A stretch of 5,949 nt of DNA. It comes from Clostridiales bacterium. Its GTDB lineage: Bacteria > Bacillota > Clostridia > Lachnospirales > Lachnospiraceae. The stretch covers positions 1 to 5,949 of the forward strand of contig JAJQIQ010000262.1 in assembly GCA_021199135.1 (NCBI GenBank), read 5' to 3'. Of the stretch, positions 1 through 5,927 are shown in pieces; position 1 is the stretch's first letter; every line of letters starts with the position of its first letter. The notes beneath the pieces were generated by a model, which did not search any database, was not told where the DNA came from, and worked only from the letters and a program-made list of their open reading frames with translations. The position numbers and the translations under genes were made by a program.

Positions 1-293
1 GCCTCCTCCGGGGTCATCTGCGCATAGGCCATTATTATCACGTGGTCGCCGACCGCCGCCTGGCGCGCCGCCGCGCCGTTTAAGCAGATCATTCCGCTCC
101 CCGCCTCGCCCGCGATCGTGTACGTCTCAAAGCGATTGCCGTTCTCAATGTCGACGACCTGCACGTACTCGTATTCCAGGATTCCCGCCGCCTCGAGCAA
201 ATCGGCGTCGACCGTGATGCTCCCGACATAATTCAGGTCTGCCTGCCGGACGACGGCGCGGTGGATTTTTCCTTTCAGCATTGTGATAGTCAT
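1..293 (-). CDS. panD: Aspartate 1-decarboxylase PanD, 3'-truncated by the window edge
   Basis: This pyruvoyl enzyme decarboxylates L-aspartate to beta-alanine, the amine half of pantothenate, in the cytosol. The family is made as a proenzyme that cleaves itself between Gly24 and Ser25, converting Ser25 to the pyruvoyl group. The reading frame starts [15 protein letters not shown] and shows Lys9, His11, Tyr22, the GS cleavage pair at exactly 24-25, Arg54, Tyr58 and the NGAAAR motif from Asn72, all at the positions of the E. coli enzyme. About 98 codons are present; family members are usually 115-130 residues, so roughly 20-30 C-terminal residues lie outside the window. The start is fixed by an AAGGAG at 301-306, seven bases upstream. 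One base separates the ATG from the panC stop (TAA-A-ATG), so translation is probably coupled to panC. Identification is very secure. Confidence 0.97.
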   Translation of the reverse strand, partial: MTITMLKGKIHRAVVRQADLNYVGSITVDADLLEAAGILEYEYVQVVDIENGNRFETYTIAGEAGSGMICLNGAAARQAAVGDHVIIMAYAQMTPEE

Positions 294-294
294 T

Positions 295-1143
295 TTAAAT
301 CTCCTTATGAATGAAGTTATCTATAAGTCGCGTCTTCCCGATATAAACCGCGATCGCGACGAGCACCGTGCCGGAGATTTTTTCGACCGGCACGATATTC
401 TCGAAATCTACGACATCGACATAGTCGATTTTCGCGAGCGGCTCTTTTGCGATAATGTCCGCGATGGCGCTCTTTATTTTCCCCGCGTCGCGCTCGCCGT
501 CTTCGATGAGCGTTTTCCCCTCCGCGAGGCTCCTTGAGAGCATGAGCGCCGCCTGATGCTCCTCCTCGTTTAAATATGTGTTGCGCGAGCTCTTCGCGAG
601 CCCGTCCTCCTCGCGCACGATCGGGCAGCCGACGATCTCTATCCCTAGGTCGAGGTCGAGCGCCATCCGCCTTATCACCGAAAGCTGCTGCGCGTCCTTC
701 TGCCCGAAATACGCCCGATCCGGCCTTACGATGTTGAAAAATTTCAGCACGACGGTCTGCACCCCGCGAAAATGCGTCGGGCGGCTCTTTCCGCAGAGCT
801 CGCCGGTCAGCCCGTTCATGTCCACATACGAGCAGAAGCCCTCCGGGTACATCTCCTCCGGCTGCGGGTGAAAGATGAGGTCCACCCCGACGCCCTCGCA
901 GAGCGCGCTGTCTCGGTCGAAATCCCTCGGGTAGCTCTCGAGGTCCTCCGTCGGGCCGAACTGCATCGGGTTTACGAAAATGCTTACGACGACCCTGTCG
1001 TTTTCTCTCCTCGCCGCCTCCATAAGGCTTTTGTGCCCCTCGTGGAGATAGCCCATCGTCGGCACGAAACCAATGCTAAGCCCCTGCCGTCTCCACGCAT
1101 TCACCTGCTCGCGAACCTCGGATTTTTTTTCGCAGATTAACAT
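295..1143 (-). CDS. panC: Pantothenate synthetase (pantoate--beta-alanine ligase) PanC
   Basis: It condenses pantoate with beta-alanine using ATP, through a pantoyl-adenylate intermediate, to give pantothenate. The 282-residue length is normal for the family. Visible motifs, in order: [10 protein letters not shown] at 28-37, containing the HIGH-like ATP site (His34, His37); [13 protein letters not shown] at 56-68, with the pantoate-binding Gln61; RPTHFRGV at 121-128; YFGQKDAQQ at 145-153; and KSSRNTYL at 184-191, the KMSKS-like loop. The C-terminal dimerisation part contains IDYVDVVD (239-246) and TRLIDN (271-276). No key residue is missing. The start at 1143 is supported by GGAGG at 1151-1155, seven bases upstream. 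The gene sits 29 bases after panB and one base before panD, clearly in one operon fed by the promoter ahead of panB. Confidence 0.98.
   Translation of the reverse strand: MLICEKKSEVREQVNAWRRQGLSIGFVPTMGYLHEGHKSLMEAARRENDRVVVSIFVNPMQFGPTEDLESYPRDFDRDSALCEGVGVDLIFHPQPEEMYPEGFCSYVDMNGLTGELCGKSRPTHFRGVQTVVLKFFNIVRPDRAYFGQKDAQQLSVIRRMALDLDLGIEIVGCPIVREEDGLAKSSRNTYLNEEEHQAALMLSRSLAEGKTLIEDGERDAGKIKSAIADIIAKEPLAKIDYVDVVDFENIVPVEKISGTVLVAIAVYIGKTRLIDNFIHKEI
301..306 (-). promoter_or_regulatory. Ribosome binding site of panD, inside the end of panC
   Basis: The minus strand reads AAGGAG seven bases before the panD ATG. It lies within the last codons of panC, which supports the chosen panD start and suggests that ribosomes finishing panC can re-initiate on panD. 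Confidence 0.85.
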
Positions 1144-1172
1144 TATTTTTCCTCCGAAATAATTGTTTTATC

Positions 1173-2000
1173 TCAATAAAGTTTTTCTATTATGTCGTCG
1201 TCGATGCCGTAGGTGTGCTCCGGCGCCGGGAACCCGCCCTCGCGGATCTCGCGGTCATAATTTGCGAACGCGTCCTTCATCGCCTCGCCGATCTCCGCGA
1301 AACGCCTGACGAACTTCGGCGTGAAGTCCGAGAACATCCCGAGCATGTCGTTGGTCACGAGCACCTGCCCGTCGCAACCCGCGCCCGCCCCGATCCCGAT
1401 CGTGGGGATGCCGACGGTGTTCGTGATTTTCTCGGCGAGCTTCGCCGGGACGCACTCCATGACGAGCGCGAACGCTCCCGCCTCCTCGACGGCACGCGCC
1501 GCATCGAGGAGCTTCTGCGCCGCCTCCTCGCCCTTGCCCTGCACCTTGTGGCCGCCGAACACGTTTATCGACTGCGGCGTGAGCCCGATGTGCGCGCAGA
1601 CTGGGATCGACGCCTGCACGATCGCCTTTATCCTGTCGCAGGCCTCGACTCCGCCCTCGAGCTTGACCGCCTGCGCGTGCCCCTCCTTTATGAGCCGGCC
1701 CGCGTTTACGACCGCGTCGTAGACCGAGGCCTGATACGACATGAACGGCATGTCCGCGATGACTAGCGCGTTCTTCGCCCCGCGCGTGACCGCCGCAGTG
1801 TGGTGGATCATGTCCTCCATCGTGACTGAGAGCGTGTCCTCGTAGCCCAAGATCACGTTGCCGAGCGAGTCCCCGACGAGGATCGCGTTTATCCCCGCCT
1901 CGTCGATAAGCTTCGCGGTCGAGTAGTCGTATGCCGTGAGCATCGAGAGCTTCTCGCCCTTTTTCTTTGCCTCCCTGAACGTGACAACAGTATTCTTCAT
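1173..2000 (-). CDS. panB: 3-methyl-2-oxobutanoate hydroxymethyltransferase (ketopantoate hydroxymethyltransferase) PanB
   Basis: It transfers a one-carbon unit from 5,10-methylenetetrahydrofolate to 2-oxoisovalerate, making ketopantoate, the first committed step to pantothenate and coenzyme A. With the start at 2000 the protein has 275 residues, close to the 264 of E. coli. The TIM-barrel family signature is intact: [10 protein letters not shown] at 20-29; metal ligands Asp44 in VGDSLGN, Asp83 in IADMPF and Glu115 in [14 protein letters not shown] with His137; and the catalytic Glu182 in [24 protein letters not shown] follows, then the C-terminal [11 protein letters not shown]. An in-frame ATG at 2048 would add 16 residues. 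I reject it because it lies inside a stem-loop, has no Shine-Dalgarno sequence and is outside the conserved family N-terminus. First gene of the pan operon, with a promoter about 215 bases upstream. Confidence 0.97.
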   Translation of the reverse strand: MKNTVVTFREAKKKGEKLSMLTAYDYSTAKLIDEAGINAILVGDSLGNVILGYEDTLSVTMEDMIHHTAAVTRGAKNALVIADMPFMSYQASVYDAVVNAGRLIKEGHAQAVKLEGGVEACDRIKAIVQASIPVCAHIGLTPQSINVFGGHKVQGKGEEAAQKLLDAARAVEEAGAFALVMECVPAKLAEKITNTVGIPTIGIGAGAGCDGQVLVTNDMLGMFSDFTPKFVRRFAEIGEAMKDAFANYDREIREGGFPAPEHTYGIDDDIIEKLY

Positions 2001-2010
2001 ATTATATTTT

Positions 2011-2015
2011 CCTCC
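2011..2015 (-). promoter_or_regulatory. Ribosome binding site that decides the panB start
   Basis: The minus strand reads GGAGG ten bases before the ATG at 2000. The same GGAGGAAAA context precedes panC. The alternative ATG at 2048 has nothing comparable upstream. Confidence 0.85.
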
Positions 2016-2207
2016 AAAAAGTGAGTATTGTGCCAAGCGGCAAAGCATATGAAACGCATACGAATTGAACAGCCGCTTGCGCCGGTCTCCTCAACCCTAG
2101 AAAATACAACGGATGATACTGAGCCTCTAAAACGACATAAAAATTATGCTTCTGTATTTTTTATATTCGCTATCACCTGATGCAGTTTCACAATGAATAC
2201 CGCTCAT
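2016..2207 (-). other. Long 5' leader of the pan operon, with secondary structure
   Basis: If transcription starts near 2207, as the promoter predicts, panB mRNA carries about 207 untranslated bases, far more than ribosome binding requires. The upstream half is A+T-rich with a small CATAA/TTATG hairpin (2136-2148). The downstream half is G+C-rich with a nested stem-loop (2034-2079). I do not recognise a named riboswitch class, and no alternative with a terminator-type U-tract is evident. Its role is unknown. Confidence 0.5.
2034..2079 (-). promoter_or_regulatory. Nested stem-loop in the panB leader
   Basis: Outer arms CAAGCGGC (2079-2072) and GCCGCTTG (2041-2034) pair perfectly over 8 bp. 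Inside, CGTATG (2062-2057) and CATATG (2051-2046) pair with one G-U around the five-base loop CGTTT. The structure ends 18 bases upstream of the panB Shine-Dalgarno sequence. Five T bases (minus-strand reading) lie just before that Shine-Dalgarno, about 13 bases past the stem, which is too far for an ordinary intrinsic terminator. Existence of the complementarity is certain; function is inferred. Confidence 0.55.
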
Positions 2208-2214
2208 GCGCCCA

Positions 2215-2243
2215 ACTATAACACAAATTTTTTTAAATTGCAA
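2215..2243 (-). promoter_or_regulatory. Extended -10 sigma-A (sigma-70-type) promoter of panBCD
   Basis: The minus strand reads TTGCAA (2243-2238), a 17-base spacer, then TATAGT (2220-2215), with TG one base before the -10 box (TGT-TATAGT), so the extended -10 element is present. The spacer is A+T-rich. Predicted transcription start is around A2207. This is the only strong promoter I see in the window and it explains separate expression of panBCD from the glycan genes. Confidence 0.8.
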
Positions 2244-2244
2244 G

Positions 2245-2262
2245 GGTTAGTCATTGCTAACC
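2245..2262. promoter_or_regulatory. 18-bp inverted repeat next to the -35 box, candidate operator
   Basis: GGTTAG-TCATTG-CTAACC has perfect 6-bp arms and a 6-bp centre. It ends one base upstream of the panB -35 box, a place where an activator or repressor would contact polymerase. It could instead form a short hairpin at the end of the upstream transcript, but no U-tract follows, so termination is the weaker reading. The binding protein is unknown. Confidence 0.45.
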
Positions 2263-2280
2263 TGAAAAATTTTTTCAAGC
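2261..2280 (-). terminator. Weak A/T hairpin after the DUF2264 gene, possible terminator
   Basis: Just past the stop codon at 2285 the minus strand reads CTTGAAAAA-A-TTTTTCAGG. It can fold into an A-U stem closed by G-C and G-U pairs, its 3' arm being a five-T run. It is not a canonical G+C stem with trailing U-tract, so termination here may be inefficient. Confidence 0.22.
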
Positions 2281-2284
2281 GTGA

Positions 2285-4450
2285 TCAAAGCGTCAACCGC
2301 CCATCGATCCCCTCGAAATTTATCGTCCTCTCCTCACCAGTTTTTAGTGAGATGCGGATGTTCCCAAACGCTCCGTTTTCCCCCTCATCCGAAAATCCGA
2401 TTTTATTTGCCGGAAACAATTCGTCATCGGAAAAATCTTCCCATCCCGTCCCGGTTATCTGCTGTGAGATGAGGAGGACGGGCTCCCGCCCTCCGTACTG
2501 CTTTTTAAATTCCGCCGCCGCATAAATCACGACGGAGTTTTCTGAGTCGGGGTTGCTTCCGGTGCTCTTTGCCGTTCCAATCTCGGAGAATCCGTAAAAA
2601 ATGCTCATCGCGAGCCGGATTTTTTTGCCCATGTGATTTTCGCCCTTGAGGACAACCGCTTGGAAGGTCTTGTCTTTGCTTTCGATGAATTTAATCTCCG
2701 TGCCGTTGTCGGGGAAGCCGAACGAGCCGAGCGTCACGATGACCGGCCGCCTGAAAAGCCTCAGCCTGTCGACGCGGAAAATTCCCCTCTCGACTGGGAA
2801 ATCCGCAAGGTCGACAGCCTGCATCCAGTGCGCCTCCTGCTCGGCGGTGAAATCGAAAAACTGTCTGCGGTACAGCACCCCGCCGCGCTGCCCCGCCCAG
2901 AATGTCGCGTTCGCAAGCGAGCGGTAGCCCTGCGTGAGGTCGCGGATCACATACTGCTGCGATTCTATGTCGCCAGTTGCGAGGGTTTCTGAAATCTTGT
3001 GATTTTTCGCCTCTGTCGCAAGATCATTTTTCTCACCGCAATATACAGATATCCCGTCTTCCGAAAATTGTGGGGTAGACTCCCAGGGGAATCCCGTGCT
3101 GTAGGAGAGCTTGGAGTAATTCCACATCCCGTGGATGTCCCCGGACGCTTTTTTGACCTTGCCGGTGCGCAGCACGGTCTCGCCAGTTGCCGGATGGTTC
3201 GTCACGCAAAGCCCCGGGCCGTCCAAAACTTTTTCTCGTACTTCGGGCTCATTCCACTCGCCGTCATCCTCGATTGCGGTCCAGAAGGGGTGGCCGGCGG
3301 GCAGGAGCAAAAGCATAAACGCCTTCCCCAGCCAGAGCGGCGACTCTGCGCAGGAATAGCCCTGCACGAGCGGCATGAACTGCCCGTAAAATCCCATCGC
3401 CGGAACCCCGTCATTTAAAAAATCGTCTCGTCGCATGAACTGCAATAATGCACCGGAGCTTATCCTTCTAGCCCTCCCTAGGTTTGCCTTTGAATTTTTC
3501 AAAAAGAAATTCCCGCAAAACGCGGACACCGCCGCAAAGCGGTAAATGCAGCTCCGCCCCCACATGTTCACCTCGCCATCGCGCCCGAAAAAGTCCGCAT
3601 AGCTTTCCATCAGCTTGTTGGAATGTTCCTCAAATTTCTCTGCGATTTTTGGCATATTATCGTAGCCGTACCACTGGCACCAGAGCGGCGCGTAAAACTG
3701 GAACGCCCAGCACGAATAGTAGTCGAAGCTCTGCCCGTCGCGGTACCAGCCGTCGCCCGCATAATAGCCCAGGATCGCCTGCGCGTGGTCGAGCATTATC
3801 TCCTCGTCAATCGGATAGCCCTCCATGTGCAAAAAGGCGAGGTCGAGCATATTGAAGAGCCGCCAGTTCTGCGGGACGGTGTTGCCGTGCGCAAAGCCCG
3901 ACACAAAATCCGCGATCAGGTCGCGCTCATTTTTTTCGTAACCGCACCAGATTTCGTCGCGGCACGCCCACATCCCGATGACGAGCGCGCACGTCTCCAC
4001 GGTCTGCTGAAACGCGTGAAACGGGTCGTCCTCGCTTATGTTTTCGCATAAGCTCTTATAATTTCCCGCGAAACACTTATCTCCCGACGTGCATAGCCGC
4101 AGGATCATGTTTTTATAATAATCCCTGAGAGATATTCCCGATGAAATGATTTCCGGATTCTCATGGATGAGCGGCGCAGCAATGAGGAAACTCCTCGCAA
4201 TCCCCTCAAAAATCTCTGCCTTCTCCTCGGCCTCCCTGACCGCCTCGGGGGCATTTCTGTGCGGGTAGGTGATCTCGGTCTCCCGCCTCGGCAATATTAT
4301 CGGGCTGTCCATATCGGGCACATGGCGAAAAATCCCATCCAATAAAAACTCCGCCGCCTCAATCCACGCTTCCCTGTCCATCCCCGTGTACGGGCTCAAT
4401 TCCCAGTCCGTGTGCATCGGCTCAAAGCAATTTTCATCTCCACTCATCAC
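2285..4450 (-). CDS. DUF2264-family protein, probable cytosolic glycoside hydrolase or lyase-fold enzyme
   Basis: I recognise the DUF2264 family from an N-terminal helical, apparently (alpha/alpha) toroid half, about residues 25-385. Family-like blocks there are REAWIEAAEFLLDGI (26-40), FEGIARSFLIAAPL (81-94), NWRLFNMLDLAFLHMEG (195-211), GYYAGDGWYRDG (228-239), FDYYSCWAFQFYAPLW (242-257) and RDGEVNMWGRSCIYRFA (290-306). Residues 400-721 look like a beta-sandwich rich in strands. This two-part architecture resembles heparinase II/III-like lyases and toroid glycosidases. My recollection is that relatives of this family were placed in GH154 (beta-glucuronidase), but I cannot confirm it here and do not assign catalytic residues. 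No signal peptide or membrane segment is seen, so it should be cytosolic. The given start is GTG at 4450 (721 aa). ATG at 4447 (720 aa) overlaps the upstream TGA as TGATG and is equally plausible. Overlap with the GH88 gene implies translational coupling and a shared substrate. Confidence 0.82.
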   Translation of the reverse strand: MMSGDENCFEPMHTDWELSPYTGMDREAWIEAAEFLLDGIFRHVPDMDSPIILPRRETEITYPHRNAPEAVREAEEKAEIFEGIARSFLIAAPLIHENPEIISSGISLRDYYKNMILRLCTSGDKCFAGNYKSLCENISEDDPFHAFQQTVETCALVIGMWACRDEIWCGYEKNERDLIADFVSGFAHGNTVPQNWRLFNMLDLAFLHMEGYPIDEEIMLDHAQAILGYYAGDGWYRDGQSFDYYSCWAFQFYAPLWCQWYGYDNMPKIAEKFEEHSNKLMESYADFFGRDGEVNMWGRSCIYRFAAVSAFCGNFFLKNSKANLGRARRISSGALLQFMRRDDFLNDGVPAMGFYGQFMPLVQGYSCAESPLWLGKAFMLLLLPAGHPFWTAIEDDGEWNEPEVREKVLDGPGLCVTNHPATGETVLRTGKVKKASGDIHGMWNYSKLSYSTGFPWESTPQFSEDGISVYCGEKNDLATEAKNHKISETLATGDIESQQYVIRDLTQGYRSLANATFWAGQRGGVLYRRQFFDFTAEQEAHWMQAVDLADFPVERGIFRVDRLRLFRRPVIVTLGSFGFPDNGTEIKFIESKDKTFQAVVLKGENHMGKKIRLAMSIFYGFSEIGTAKSTGSNPDSENSVVIYAAAEFKKQYGGREPVLLISQQITGTGWEDFSDDELFPANKIGFSDEGENGAFGNIRISLKTGEERTINFEGIDGRLTL

Positions 4451-5583
4451 CAGATTCTAAGCTCCTTCCCCTCCGACTTGAGCAGTGCCTCGAGGAAAAA
4501 ATAATCCCCGTAGATCAGGCTCATCTGCCCGCGCTCGCTGTGGTAACTGTCCGCGCAGTTCTCCAAAATATAATCGCAGTTTTCGTCAAAATTGCAGCGG
4601 TTTTCATATAAAAATTCAAGAAGTGAGATCGAGGCGTCGCGATATTTTTTTGATGCCTCTTCAAAATCATTCCCGATATTTTTTAATATGTCGCTAAGCG
4701 TAAGGAACCCCGACGCGGCGATTGCCGCCGCGGAGCTGTCCTCGCGCCTTACGTCCCGCGGCTGGCAGAAGTCCACCGGCACTGCGCCATTGTTTTGCAT
4801 TTGCGAGATAAAGTAGTCTGCCACGCGCCGGGAGGCATCTAAATATTTTTCATTTTTCGTGTGTTTGAAACTTAATGCGAAGCCGTAAATCGCCCACGCC
4901 TGCCCCCTCGTCCAGCTGCTCCCTTTCTCGTATCCCTGCCCGCCGACCGAGTCGATGAACTCCCCGGTCTGCGCGTCAAACTGCACGATATGGATTGCCG
5001 AGCCGTCCTCGCGGATGAAATATTTTTCTGTGGTGTCCGCGTGGCGCACCGCGATGTGGTAAAAGCGCGGATCCTTCGTGTTTTCATATGCCCAGTACAA
5101 AAGCGGCAGGTTAATCATGCAGTCAATTATCGCCGTCCCAGCCTGCGTCCCGTCGTTTGCGTCGTTCCACGCGCGGATGTAGTTTCCAGCCGGGTTGAAC
5201 CGCCCCGCGAGGTTTTCCGCCGCAAGAAGCGCGCGCCGAAACGATGCCTCGTTCCCGTCGATTTTGTAGTGGGCGACCGCCGTCGGAACCCACTTGAAGC
5301 CGCTGTCATGGTCCATCCCGTATGGGTCCATAAGGCTCCCGTCGAGTTTTTCCTCGGTTCTGATTGCGAGGTCGGCATACTCCTGCTTCGGATTTATGTG
5401 GTAGATTTGCCAGAGGATTCCGCCCCAAAAGCCGTTCGTCCACCAGCTCGGGTTTATCTTCTCCCAGTCATCAAATTTACCGCCTACGGTGGTGTACGGG
5501 AAAACCGAATCCGTCCTCGCCGCCACCGCATCGAGCTTCGCCATGACCGCGCTTATCGCCCCGTCAATCCATGTCTCATCCAT
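4447..5583 (-). CDS. Unsaturated glucuronyl hydrolase, glycoside hydrolase family 88
   Basis: Enzymes of this family release the 4,5-unsaturated uronic acid from the non-reducing end of oligosaccharides left by polysaccharide lyases (hyaluronan, chondroitin, heparin, gellan or xanthan fragments), by hydrating the double bond. The 378-residue length is typical. The two catalytic aspartates of Bacillus sp. GL1 UGL (Asp88, Asp149) match Asp93 in HDSGF and Asp154 in IIDCMINLPLLYWA; the 61-residue spacing is identical. The same +5 offset also aligns Trp47, His198, Gln216 in VGGQG, Arg226 and Trp230 in WTRGQAW with known substrate-pocket residues. The C-terminus has the usual IYGDYFFLEALL (357-368). 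No signal peptide, so cytosolic. Start is certain: GGAGGTGA at 5590-5597 lies six bases upstream and its TGA is an in-frame stop. The stop overlaps the start of the DUF2264 gene. GH105 is less likely because both GH88 aspartates are present. Confidence 0.93.
   Translation of the reverse strand: MDETWIDGAISAVMAKLDAVAARTDSVFPYTTVGGKFDDWEKINPSWWTNGFWGGILWQIYHINPKQEYADLAIRTEEKLDGSLMDPYGMDHDSGFKWVPTAVAHYKIDGNEASFRRALLAAENLAGRFNPAGNYIRAWNDANDGTQAGTAIIDCMINLPLLYWAYENTKDPRFYHIAVRHADTTEKYFIREDGSAIHIVQFDAQTGEFIDSVGGQGYEKGSSWTRGQAWAIYGFALSFKHTKNEKYLDASRRVADYFISQMQNNGAVPVDFCQPRDVRREDSSAAAIAASGFLTLSDILKNIGNDFEEASKKYRDASISLLEFLYENRCNFDENCDYILENCADSYHSERGQMSLIYGDYFFLEALLKSEGKELRIW
4462..4467 (-). promoter_or_regulatory. 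Ribosome binding site of the DUF2264 gene, inside the GH88 gene
   Basis: The minus strand reads AAGGAG 11 bases before GTG 4450 and 14 bases before ATG 4447. The spacing slightly favours the GTG but is long for both, consistent with coupling to termination of the upstream gene. Confidence 0.5.
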
Positions 5584-5589
5584 ATGCCG

Positions 5590-5597
5590 TCACCTCC
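5590..5597 (-). promoter_or_regulatory. Near-perfect Shine-Dalgarno of the GH88 gene
   Basis: The minus strand reads GGAGGTGA six bases before the ATG at 5583, fully complementary to the 16S rRNA 3' end. It predicts strong, independent initiation after the 97-base gap from the upstream gene. Confidence 0.85.
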
Positions 5598-5608
5598 GAA
5601 ATCATCTC

Positions 5609-5679
5609 ATGATACCAGGGATTTCTCCGTGCTTCGGCCTACGCTCCGCTTCGTGCTGTACGGGTGCCATCAGTATCAT
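5609..5679. repeat. 71-bp intergenic segment with inverted ends, possible small repeat or hairpin element
   Basis: The gap between the small gene and the GH88 gene is bounded by perfect 7-bp inverted ends, ATGATAC (5609-5615) and GTATCAT (5673-5679). A second inner pair, CCGTGC (5627-5632) and GTACGG (5658-5663), matches with one G-T. The interior is G+C-rich with two related CTTCG-containing stretches. It could be a REP/MITE-like repeat or an RNA processing hairpin between the cistrons. Only one copy is in the window, so repeat status is untested. Confidence 0.35.
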
Positions 5680-5910
5680 TTAATATACTTTGGCGATCTC
5701 CTCGTCGCGGCCGATCCCGTACATCCTGCGGAACTCATTGAGGTCGGCGTCGTTTCTTATGAACATGACCTCCTCGAAGTTTCCCGTCTCGACGTCCTTG
5801 AAGCCCGCCACCTTTTCGCCGTTGCAGATGCTGCACTTCATCATCGGCGTCTTCCTCTGCGGGTCATAGGATTTTTTCTGCTCTTTTTTCTGCGATTTCT
5901 TTCCAAACAT
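5680..5910 (-). CDS. Small conserved cytosolic protein of unknown function, single CxxC
   Basis: A 76-residue protein with a lysine-rich start (FGKKSQKKEQKKSYDP, residues 2-17), then MMKCSICNGEKVAGFKD (23-39) with one CxxC (Cys26, Cys29), and a compact tail ETGNFEEVMFIRND...LNEFRRMYGI. From memory, short proteins with this C/S-I-C-x-GE-VAGFKD pattern are common in Clostridia and are often labelled 'aspartate dehydrogenase', which cannot be right at this size because there is no Rossmann fold. No signal peptide or membrane segment. The single CxxC could bind metal only with a partner or as a dimer. Start is supported by AAGGAG at 5919-5924, eight bases upstream. It is the first gene of this run within the window, 97 bases from the GH88 gene; a functional link to glycan use is not established. 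Real gene: fairly sure; function: unknown. Confidence 0.8.
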   Translation of the reverse strand: MFGKKSQKKEQKKSYDPQRKTPMMKCSICNGEKVAGFKDVETGNFEEVMFIRNDADLNEFRRMYGIGRDEEIAKVY

Positions 5911-5927
5911 AGGTGTTTCTCCTTAAA

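Noticed and set aside
1215..1766. Long plus-strand open frame of 183 codons opposite panB
   Set aside because: It is antisense to a fully conserved panB frame, has an arginine-rich composition typical of G+C-rich shadow frames, and shows no family motif.
2001..2048. N-terminal extension of PanB by 16 residues (start at 2048)
   Set aside because: No Shine-Dalgarno upstream, the segment lies in a stem-loop, and the extra residues precede the conserved family start; ATG 2000 has GGAGG ten bases upstream.
2245..2262. BirA-type or classic DtxR operator upstream of panB
   Set aside because: Arm orientation does not fit BirA sites, and the 6-bp centre does not match the 1-bp centre of DtxR/IdeR sites; kept only as an unassigned inverted repeat.
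2193..2525. Plus-strand frame of 110 codons beginning in the intergenic region
   Set aside because: No ribosome binding site, most of it is antisense to the DUF2264 gene, and the peptide is low in recognisable structure.
2113..5679. Shared 10-mer ATGATACTGA in the panB leader (2113-2122) and, inverted, at 5670-5679
   Set aside because: A 10-base match between two places in a 6-kb window on either strand is expected by chance many times over; flanks differ.
5680..5910. Aspartate dehydrogenase assignment for the small protein (tempting because panD uses aspartate)
   Set aside because: Only 76 residues, no nucleotide-binding fold or catalytic motif; the name appears to be a propagated annotation error.
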